NCBI RefSeq assembly: GCF_006489205.2
Contig: NZ_VFYR02000001.1
Span: forward strand, 420,562-484,561
From: Brevibacterium sp. XM4083
GTDB lineage: Bacteria; Actinomycetota; Actinomycetes; Actinomycetales; Brevibacteriaceae
Direction: 5' to 3'
Length of the DNA: 64,000 nt
A program made the translations under genes and the position numbers. The notes under the pieces were generated by a model. That model saw nothing but the letters and a program-made list of their open reading frames with translations. It made no database searches and was not told the origin of the DNA. Of the stretch, positions 1-7,358 are shown piece by piece. The stretch's first letter is position 1, and the number at the start of each line of letters is the position of its first letter.

Positions 1-1
1 C

Positions 2-2500
2 AGCGACGACGGCCAGGCGGCGATGATCTCCGTCCAATACGACGGCACCCTCCAGGAAGTCGGAGGACCCGAGGCCGCCGATGAGCTCGTCGCCGCGCTC
101 GATGGAATCCGCGCGGACCTGCCCGGCGCCGAGGTCGAGGCCGGCGGTGAGCTCTTCCAGATCACCGGCGTCCACGTCTCCTGGGTCGAGGGGATCGGCG
201 TCATCATCGCCTTCGTCGTCCTCCTCCTCACCCTCGGATCGTTCCGCGCCGCCGGCATGCCGCTCATCACGGCGCTCATCGGTGTGGCGATCTCCGTCCT
301 CCTCGTCGTCGGGGCGACGGCGTTCGGGGCGATCAACTCCTCGTCGATCATGCTCGCTCTCATGCTCGGACTTGCCGTCGGCATCGACTACGCGCTCTTC
401 ATCGTCTCCCGGGCCAGAGCGCTGCTGGCCGAGGGCCACGAACCCATCGAAGCCGCCGGACGGGCGGTGGCGACGGCGGGATCGGCCGTCGTCTTCGCCG
501 GCATCACCGTGATGATCGCCCTGCTCGGCCTCTCGCTGGCGGGCATCCCGTTCCTCACCGTCATGGGCATCGGAGCCTCGGGGTCGGTCGCGGTCGCCGT
601 GATGATCTCCCTGACGATGGTGCCCGCCCTGCTCGGGTTCGCGAAGGCGAAGATCACCCCGAAGCCCTCCCGCCGCTACCGCCGGGCCATGGCCAGGGCG
701 GAGGCCGAGGGACGCGATGCCAGCACGGACAGGACCGTTCTCGCTGAGGCGGGCGAACCCTATCCGCAGACGTTCATGGACCGCTTCTACTCCGGCTGGC
801 TGACTGCGGTGACGAAGATCCCGATCCTCACGATCGTCGTCATCGTCGGGGGCCTGAGCCTCTTCGCGATCCCCGCCACCCAGCTGCAGCTGTCCCTGCC
901 CACAGCGGGTCAGCAGGAGGAGGGGACTCCGGCCCGGACGACGTACGACCTCATCGACGAGCACTTCGGTCCCGGCTACAACGGTCCGCTCGTCATGACG
1001 AGCGAGATCGTCACCTCCGATGATCCGCTCGGCGACGTCGACGACATCGAGGCCCGCATCGCCGAGGTCCCCGGGGTCGAGCAGGTCGTGCTCGCGACCC
1101 CGAACCGGGACGCGACGACCGCGCTCTTCCAGATCATCCCGACGACGAGCTCGGATGACCCGGCCACCCTCGACACCGTCAACCGGCTGCGCGAGCTGAG
1201 CACGCAGATCGAGGACGACTACGGCTACGACACCGCCGTCACCGGTGCCACGGCCATCCAGATCGACGTCTCCGACCAGCTCGGCCAGGCGCTCGTGCCC
1301 TTCGGGATCTTCGTCGTCGGCCTCTCGATCATCCTCCTCACGATCGTCTTCCGCTCGATCGCCGTGCCCCTCAAGGCCACCGGCGGCTTCCTCCTGTCGG
1401 TCTTCGCGTCGTTCGGCTCCGTCGTCCTCGTCTTCCACGACGGGTACCTCGCCGGCCCGCTCGGCATCGACCAGACGGGCCCGGTCATCAGCTTCCTCCC
1501 GATCATCCTCATGGGCATCCTCTTCGGACTCGCGATGGACTACGAGGTCTTCCTCGTCTCCGGGATGCGGGAGGCCTACGTCCATGGCGCGAGCGCCCGG
1601 CAGGCGATCCGCACCGGGTTCCTCTCCTCCGCCCGGGTCGTCGCGGCCGCCGCGGTCATCATGTTCTCCGTGTTCGCGGCGTTCGTGCCCGCCGGTGAGC
1701 CGATCATCAAATCGATCGCGCTCGCCCTGGCCGCCGGCATCTTCGTCGACGCGTTCCTCGTGCGCATGTCGCTCGTGCCGGCGATCATGCAGCTTCTCGG
1801 CGACAAGGCCTGGTGGCTGCCGAAATGGCTCGATCGGATCCTGCCGCGGCTCGACGTCGAAGGGGAGGGCCTCGCCCACGAAGTGGCCCTGCGCGACTGG
1901 CCCGAACCGAACTCGCCCTACCGCATCTTCGGCCGCGGCGTCGGGGTGAGCGCCCACGGTCGCGGCTTCTCCCACGTCGACGTCTCGCTCCTGCCCGGGC
2001 AGACCCTCGTCGTCAGCGGAGCGGATCGCACCGCGCTCCTGCTCGCGATGACCGGTCGTGTCCCGCTCACGGCCGGGGAGATGAAGATCGGTGCGCTGGT
2101 CCTGCCCGAGCATGCCGGAAAGGTCAGGCGCACGGTGCCGTTCTACGACCTCGGCGAGGGAGGGACCCCGCCGCCGGGGGCGCAGGAGATCGCCCGTCTG
2201 CGCCGGGACGTGCCCGCCCTGCTCGTCATCGACGGCGCCGAGGCGCTGACCCGCAGCGAGGGCCGGTACCTCGCCGATGCCCTGCCCGAACTCACCGCCG
2301 AAGGCACCGCCGTCGTGCTCGCCCTGCCGGACGGGGATGTGCGCGGGATCCTGCCGCCGCACGCCGACTACCTCCACCTCGATCTCGACGCGGCGACGAT
2401 CGACCCCGACGACGACACTCGTGCTCCTGAGGGCACCGACAGCAGCGGCGCGCGCACCGGCGCGGCCGCGACGAACCACACGGAAGGCGTACAGTCGTGA
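2..2500 (+). CDS. MMPL/RND-type membrane exporter with C-terminal ABC-ATPase-like domain (5' partial)
   Basis: The reading frame is open to the left edge, so the true start is upstream; the ATG at 23 lies inside the gene. The N-terminal membrane helix and most of the first extracytoplasmic domain are missing. Visible are the first helix bundle with the MMPL signature GLAVGIDYALFIVSR (near 385), a second porter domain (about 940-1260) and a second helix bundle containing GLAMDYEVFLVSGMR. MMPL proteins export lipids or other hydrophobic compounds using the proton gradient. After the last helices (about base 1800) come some 200 extra residues resembling an ABC nucleotide-binding domain. Its Walker A is degenerate (SGADRTALL, no lysine) and a Walker-B-like LLVIDGAEAL follows, so ATP hydrolysis is unlikely. 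The stop overlaps the next gene's GTG by 4 bases (GTGA), indicating coupled translation with the YhgE-like protein. Substrate unknown. Confidence 0.85.
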   Translation, partial: SDDGQAAMISVQYDGTLQEVGGPEAADELVAALDGIRADLPGAEVEAGGELFQITGVHVSWVEGIGVIIAFVVLLLTLGSFRAAGMPLITALIGVAISVLLVVGATAFGAINSSSIMLALMLGLAVGIDYALFIVSRARALLAEGHEPIEAAGRAVATAGSAVVFAGITVMIALLGLSLAGIPFLTVMGIGASGSVAVAVMISLTMVPALLGFAKAKITPKPSRRYRRAMARAEAEGRDASTDRTVLAEAGEPYPQTFMDRFYSGWLTAVTKIPILTIVVIVGGLSLFAIPATQLQLSLPTAGQQEEGTPARTTYDLIDEHFGPGYNGPLVMTSEIVTSDDPLGDVDDIEARIAEVPGVEQVVLATPNRDATTALFQIIPTTSSDDPATLDTVNRLRELSTQIEDDYGYDTAVTGATAIQIDVSDQLGQALVPFGIFVVGLSIILLTIVFRSIAVPLKATGGFLLSVFASFGSVVLVFHDGYLAGPLGIDQTGPVISFLPIILMGILFGLAMDYEVFLVSGMREAYVHGASARQAIRTGFLSSARVVAAAAVIMFSVFAAFVPAGEPIIKSIALALAAGIFVDAFLVRMSLVPAIMQLLGDKAWWLPKWLDRILPRLDVEGEGLAHEVALRDWPEPNSPYRIFGRGVGVSAHGRGFSHVDVSLLPGQTLVVSGADRTALLLAMTGRVPLTAGEMKIGALVLPEHAGKVRRTVPFYDLGEGGTPPPGAQEIARLRRDVPALLVIDGAEALTRSEGRYLADALPELTAEGTAVVLALPDGDVRGILPPHADYLHLDLDAATIDPDDDTRAPEGTDSSGARTGAAATNHTEGVQS

Positions 2501-4983
2501 GACTCGAGCGAGCGAACTCCAAGAAGCCCGTGACCTGGCTGTCCTTCGCCGGTCTCGTCCTCATCCCCATCATCGTGGCCGCCGGGTTCATCCTCGCGAC
2601 CTGGAAGAGCGGGGACCGGCTCGACACGATCGAGGCCGCGATCGTCAACAACGATGAGGGCGCCGAGGTGGACGGTCAGACGGTGCCCATCGGACGGGAG
2701 CTCACGAGTGGGCTCGTCGGAGAGAAGGACAACAACGTCGACTGGGTCATCACCGACGAGGAGGACGCGGAGAAGGGCCTGGCCGACGGCACGTATGCCG
2801 CCCGGCTGACGATTCCCGCCGGCTTCTCCCGGGCCGTCACCTCGGTCTCCGACGCCGACACCGCGACGCAGACGCAGCTCGACGTCGACGTGTCCGGAGT
2901 CGCGCCCGCATCGGACCAGCTCATCTCCCGGTCCGTCGCCGAGGTGGCGCGCACGACCTTCAACACGGAGATGACGGAGACCTACCTCGACAACATCTAC
3001 GTCGGGTTCAACGACATGGGCACGCAGATGCGCAAGCTCGGCGACGCCGCCGGCGAACTCGACGACGGCGCCCAGCAGCTCTCCGAAGGCACCCGGCAGT
3101 CCGCCGACGGTGCCGGTGAGCTCGCCGCCGGCATGGGCGAACTCGACAGCGCCGGCGGCGAGCTGAGCTCCGGAGCCGGCGACCTGGCCACGGGTGCGGG
3201 GGAGCTCGCCACCGGTGCCGGTGAGCTGTCGACGGGCCTCGGCACGATGCGGGACGAGACGGCGAGTCTGCCCGATGACACCCAGCAGCTCGCCGACGGC
3301 GCGGGCGATCTCTCGTCCGGGGCGAGCGATCTCTCGACCGGTGCCGGTGACCTGTCGAGCGGCGTCGACGAGTACACGACGTCGATCGACGAGATCATCA
3401 AGGGCCTGTCGGGCGACTCCGGCAGCGGTTCGGGTCAGGGCGGTCTCGACGACCTCATCTCCGGTGGTCAGGAACTCGACAAGGGAGCGAAAGGCGTCGC
3501 CGAAGGGGCCAACGGTCTGTCCGACGGCCTTGGCGAGTATCGGGACGGTCTGCAGTCCGGGGCCGACGACGCGGACGAGCTCGCCCAGAGCGGCACGGTC
3601 ACCGGTCTCGACTCGCTCGTCAGCGCCGGCCTGCTGACCAGCGGTCAGGCCGACCAGATCCGTGCTCAGCTGTGCCCGGCCGGGACCCCGGAGCCTGCCT
3701 GCCAGGGCGCGGAGCAGGCGTATGCCCAGGGTCTGCTCGCCGGCACCTCGGGTGGGCTGAACTCGGCCGTCGAGGGACTCGGCTCGACCGACGACGATCA
3801 GTCCCTCCTCGGCGGGGCGGCGTCGCTGGCCACGGGTGCCGATGATCTCAGCTCAGGGATGAGCGAGTTCGTCAAGGGGCTCGAGGACGGCCTCGGCGAC
3901 CTCGCCGACGGCATGCAGGACATCGCCGACAACGCCCCGCAGCTGCTCGAAGCCTCGCAGGGTCTGCGCGACGGCGCCTCGGAACTCGCCGACGGCAGCT
4001 CACAGCTCGCCGACGGCGCCTCCCAGGTCGCTGACGGCAGCCAGCAGCTCGCCGACGGCATGCCGGCGCTCACCGACGGCATCTCGCAGTCCGCCGACGG
4101 TGCCAGCCAGCTCTCCGACGGCGCGAGTCAGCTCTCCGACGGCGCCGGCCAGCTGTCGACCGGCCTCGACCAGTACACGACGGGCGTCTCGCAGGCGGCG
4201 ACGGGCTCGACCGACCTCGCCGACGGGCTCGGCCAGCTCGCCGACGGCTCCGAGGAGTACACCGACGGCGTCGGACAGTTCGCCGACGGCGTGCAGGACG
4301 GCGCTGACGAAGTGCCGTCGTACTCGGCGCCGGACCGGGACAAGCTCTCCCGGGTCGCCTCGGCGAACATCGAAGCCCCGGACACGGATTCGGTGACGAA
4401 CCTCCTCACCGGATCGACGATCGCCCTGCTCATCATGCTCGCGCTCTGGGTCGGCGGACTCGTCACCTACACCGTGCTCAAGCCGATTCCGTCGTCGACT
4501 TTGCTCTCGACCCGGTCGTCGGTGTCGGTGTGGCTGCGCGGTCTCGTCCCGGGGCTCGCCGTCGGGCTCGTTCAGGCGCTCGTGCTCGCGATCCTCGCCG
4601 TCACCGTCATGGACATCGACGCGATCCAGGGCTTCGACATCGCGGTGCTCACGTTCGTCTCCGCGCTCGTGTTCATGGTGCTCAACTTCGCACTCGTCGC
4701 GTGGTTCGGCGGAGTCGGCCGATTCCTGTCGGTCATCGCCGTCGTCCTCGCCGTCGCCGGGCGCACCATCGGGGCCGTGCCCGAGTTCTTCCAGTTCGTC
4801 GCCCCACTGCTGCCGCTGACCCCGGCGATGAACGGATTCTCAGCGATCGCGGCGGGCACGAGCGGACTCGGTGCCGCCTATGGCGGGCTGCTCGCCTGGG
4901 CGGTCATCGGGCTCGTCATGTCGCTGCTCGCGATCGTCCGGGCCCGGACGACGAAGCCGGAGGAAGCCCTGGCGATGGCGTAG
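2497..4983 (+). CDS. YhgE/Pip-family membrane protein with DGA-L repeat stalk
   Basis: 828 residues, GTG start overlapping the upstream stop. One N-terminal membrane helix (about residues 10-32) is followed by a long extracytoplasmic region. Two blocks of short repeats of the type DGAxxL-(A/S) (about residues 185-290 and 445-610) probably form an alpha-helical stalk. At least five membrane helices fill the last 200 residues. This is the YhgE/phage-infection-protein (Pip) architecture, related to ABC-2 type membrane components; some relatives serve as phage receptors or take part in type VII-like or lipid export. A Cys pair (LCPAGTPEPAC, near base 3670) lies between the repeat blocks. Coupling to an MMPL exporter suggests the two act together at the cell envelope. 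Function beyond that is inference. Confidence 0.85.
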   Translation: MRLERANSKKPVTWLSFAGLVLIPIIVAAGFILATWKSGDRLDTIEAAIVNNDEGAEVDGQTVPIGRELTSGLVGEKDNNVDWVITDEEDAEKGLADGTYAARLTIPAGFSRAVTSVSDADTATQTQLDVDVSGVAPASDQLISRSVAEVARTTFNTEMTETYLDNIYVGFNDMGTQMRKLGDAAGELDDGAQQLSEGTRQSADGAGELAAGMGELDSAGGELSSGAGDLATGAGELATGAGELSTGLGTMRDETASLPDDTQQLADGAGDLSSGASDLSTGAGDLSSGVDEYTTSIDEIIKGLSGDSGSGSGQGGLDDLISGGQELDKGAKGVAEGANGLSDGLGEYRDGLQSGADDADELAQSGTVTGLDSLVSAGLLTSGQADQIRAQLCPAGTPEPACQGAEQAYAQGLLAGTSGGLNSAVEGLGSTDDDQSLLGGAASLATGADDLSSGMSEFVKGLEDGLGDLADGMQDIADNAPQLLEASQGLRDGASELADGSSQLADGASQVADGSQQLADGMPALTDGISQSADGASQLSDGASQLSDGAGQLSTGLDQYTTGVSQAATGSTDLADGLGQLADGSEEYTDGVGQFADGVQDGADEVPSYSAPDRDKLSRVASANIEAPDTDSVTNLLTGSTIALLIMLALWVGGLVTYTVLKPIPSSTLLSTRSSVSVWLRGLVPGLAVGLVQALVLAILAVTVMDIDAIQGFDIAVLTFVSALVFMVLNFALVAWFGGVGRFLSVIAVVLAVAGRTIGAVPEFFQFVAPLLPLTPAMNGFSAIAAGTSGLGAAYGGLLAWAVIGLVMSLLAIVRARTTKPEEALAMA

Positions 4984-5137
4984 CGCCGCCCGCCGGCGGC
5001 GTCTGGTGGTCGCCGGTCGTCGATCAAGCCGCAGCGCGGATAGCGGGCCGTGCACGCGCCCGCATCCGCACTGCCGCTTGATCGAGCGCGCATCGGCCCT
5101 GCCGGCAACGGGCGCGGCCCTGCCGGTTGTGTGTGCG

Positions 5138-5166
5138 GCCCTGCCGGCTGCGTGTGCCGGCAGGGC
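5138..5166. terminator. 11-bp perfect hairpin between convergent genes
   Basis: GCCCTGCCGGC (5138-5148) and GCCGGCAGGGC (5156-5166) form a perfect 11-bp stem with a 7-base loop. It lies between the ends of the convergent yhgE-like and FAD-protein genes, so it could terminate both. There is no T-run, as is common for actinobacterial hairpin terminators. Short direct repeats of GCGGCCCTGCCGG precede it (5114-5147). Confidence 0.6.
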
Positions 5167-5213
5167 GTGTGCAGCGAGCACGCTCAGATGAGGCGGGCTC
5201 GGATGAGGCGGGC

Positions 5214-7358
5214 TCAGATGAGGTCGAGGATCGCCTCGGCGGCGGCGTTCGAGTCGCACAGGGTCGCGGCGTCGGTGTCCGGGTTCGCAGCGATCGCCAG
5301 CCCCCACTGCACCGCGGAGAGTTGGATCGACAGGGCGAAGCGGCGCGGATGGACCGTGCCGAAGGCATCGATCGTGCGGTAGGGCCGCGGCGTCACTGCG
5401 AGCCCGCTCAACCGCTTCTCGCGGCCGTCGTCCAAGGTCAGACGCGCCGAGGTGAGCTGCCCCCGGTCGAGCATCCCGTGGATGAGGACGTCGGCAGCGA
5501 GGGCGACGGAGTTCGTCGGCGATGCGGCATCGATGACGACGCTGCCGGTCACCGTCCCCTCGACCCGCGCCGAGGTGACCGCGAAGATCTGCGGCAGCGC
5601 ATCAGCGGCCGCGGGGTCCGTCCCGGACGGGGCCCCAGCGGGATCGTTCTCCGCGATGTGCATGTCCGGGCCGATGAAGCGGACGATGCCCGCATCGGCG
5701 AGGGCGATGAGTTCGGCGATCCGCCTCGGCGGGGGACCGTCGCAGATCCCGGAGACGAAGTTCTCGAACCAGCCGCGGATCTCCATATCCGTGCTCACCG
5801 GGTCGATGTGGCCGTCGGCGATGAGCTCCTTGAGGAGGAGCCGCGCCTGCCAGAGCACCATGAAGAGCGACTTGACGGGGCTGCCGTGGGGGCCGGCGAG
5901 GGAATCGCGGAGGTCGGTGCGGAGGAAGTCGAGCATCCAGTCGTGGAGTGAGGATTCCGCGCCCGGCGCGCGCCCGGCGAACTCCTTGTCCTCGAGGGGG
6001 TCGAGGAGGTCGTGGAGGGAGAGCCGGTGCGCCGGGTCGGGAACGAGCTCCTCTTCGATCTCGGCCCACGCGAAGGCTTCGCGGGTGACGCGTCCGGAAC
6101 GGGAGGACTCGGCGGAGTCCTCGGCATCGGGGTGGGTCTCCTGCCAGGTGCGGCGCGTGAGGTGGCGGGAGACCGCCTCGGCGATCGCTTCGCGCAGACG
6201 TCCGGGGTCATCGGCGAACGCATCGGGGTGCGTCCGGGCCAGCGTCCGGTAGTACGCGAAGCGGATGTCGGCGAGGATGAGCGGCCACAGCTGATCGTTG
6301 AAGCGGGCGGCGGCCTTGGCATCGCCGTCGAGGTCGTCGAGACCGGCGAGCTGGGCGACGTTGTCCGTCGTGAAGTAGCGCAGCGGCCAGGAGGTGCGCG
6401 GGTGCTCGGGGCTGATCGGCTTGCTGCGGTAGGGGATGCCGCGGCGGGAGCCGAGGAAGAGGAGCGGTTCCTCCCCGCTCGGGGTGTAGCTGACCGCGCC
6501 GGTACCCTCGTCGGCGGTGAAGCGTCCGCCCCGCTCGATCGTCAGCAGGGTCTGGACGTCGAAGTAGTTGAGTCCCATGCCGCGGACGATGACGCGGGCG
6601 CCGGCGGGCACCTCGCCCAGCGGTGCCTCCGCGGGCAGGCTCTGGGGCATGTAGAGTCCCCCGTTGCGCTGGGCATAGGCGGCGAGGCGGGCGCGTTCGT
6701 CGGCCTGGGCGCTCGGGATGTGCCCGACGGCGAGGACGACCGCCGAGGCGATGATCGTCGTCCCGTCCTCGCAGCGCACGAGCTGCGGAGGCGCGGTCGC
6801 CTCCGAGTCGTCACCGGGGAGGTCGACGGCGGGCAGGTCGATGACGGATTCGACCGTGGTGCGGTGTTCGATGATCTCGATGAAGTCAGGCGCGGCAGCG
6901 CGGATCCGCTCGTAGGCGTCGCGCAGGTACTCGCCGTAGAGGGTGCGGCTCGGGAAGGTCGAGTCGACGGGCTCGGTGCCGCCGCGGGCGCGGTACCACT
7001 GCGCCATCGTCGGGCCGAAGCGGAAGGATTCAGCGGGGTCGGGGGTCGCGGACGACGCAGCCGCCTCGGCGGGATCGGAGTCGTTGGCAGTGGACCCGGC
7101 TCCCTCCTCGGCGAGGAAGGAACAGCTGGTATCCGGGAAGATCGTCTGCTCGCCGATCGTCGTGTTCATCAGCAGGCTCGCCGGCTGGTCGGTGCGCCAG
7201 ACGATGCCCGCACCGGGCGGGTACGGGTCGATGAGGTGGATGGCGATGGGGTCGCGGGAGTCGGGCCAGCGGGCGGCGGCGAGGGCGACGATCCTCTCGA
7301 GGACGCTCAGCCCGCGGGGGCCGACTCCGATGATCGCGACCGTGCTGTCGGCGGTCAC
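5214..7358 (-). CDS. Large FAD/NAD(P)-binding protein (NAD_binding_9 type)
   Basis: About 714 residues from a GTG at 7358. An upstream in-frame start at 7430 exists but would overlap the preceding gene heavily, whereas GTG 7358 overlaps that gene's stop in the usual GTGA manner. The N-terminus has a dinucleotide-binding motif (VAIIGVGPRGLSVLERI) and then IDPYPPGAGIVWR and LLMNT, typical of the 'FAD-NAD(P)-binding' family (COG4529-like). A second nucleotide-binding segment occurs around VLAVGHIPSA. Members are soluble flavoproteins of mostly unknown substrate; some resemble hydroxylases or lycopene-cyclase-like enzymes. It is the distal gene of a two-gene unit with an LCP cell-wall ligase, a pairing with no obvious biochemical explanation. 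Function unknown beyond redox flavoprotein. Confidence 0.75.
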   Translation of the reverse strand: MTADSTVAIIGVGPRGLSVLERIVALAAARWPDSRDPIAIHLIDPYPPGAGIVWRTDQPASLLMNTTIGEQTIFPDTSCSFLAEEGAGSTANDSDPAEAAASSATPDPAESFRFGPTMAQWYRARGGTEPVDSTFPSRTLYGEYLRDAYERIRAAAPDFIEIIEHRTTVESVIDLPAVDLPGDDSEATAPPQLVRCEDGTTIIASAVVLAVGHIPSAQADERARLAAYAQRNGGLYMPQSLPAEAPLGEVPAGARVIVRGMGLNYFDVQTLLTIERGGRFTADEGTGAVSYTPSGEEPLLFLGSRRGIPYRSKPISPEHPRTSWPLRYFTTDNVAQLAGLDDLDGDAKAAARFNDQLWPLILADIRFAYYRTLARTHPDAFADDPGRLREAIAEAVSRHLTRRTWQETHPDAEDSAESSRSGRVTREAFAWAEIEEELVPDPAHRLSLHDLLDPLEDKEFAGRAPGAESSLHDWMLDFLRTDLRDSLAGPHGSPVKSLFMVLWQARLLLKELIADGHIDPVSTDMEIRGWFENFVSGICDGPPPRRIAELIALADAGIVRFIGPDMHIAENDPAGAPSGTDPAAADALPQIFAVTSARVEGTVTGSVVIDAASPTNSVALAADVLIHGMLDRGQLTSARLTLDDGREKRLSGLAVTPRPYRTIDAFGTVHPRRFALSIQLSAVQWGLAIAANPDTDAATLCDSNAAAEAILDLI

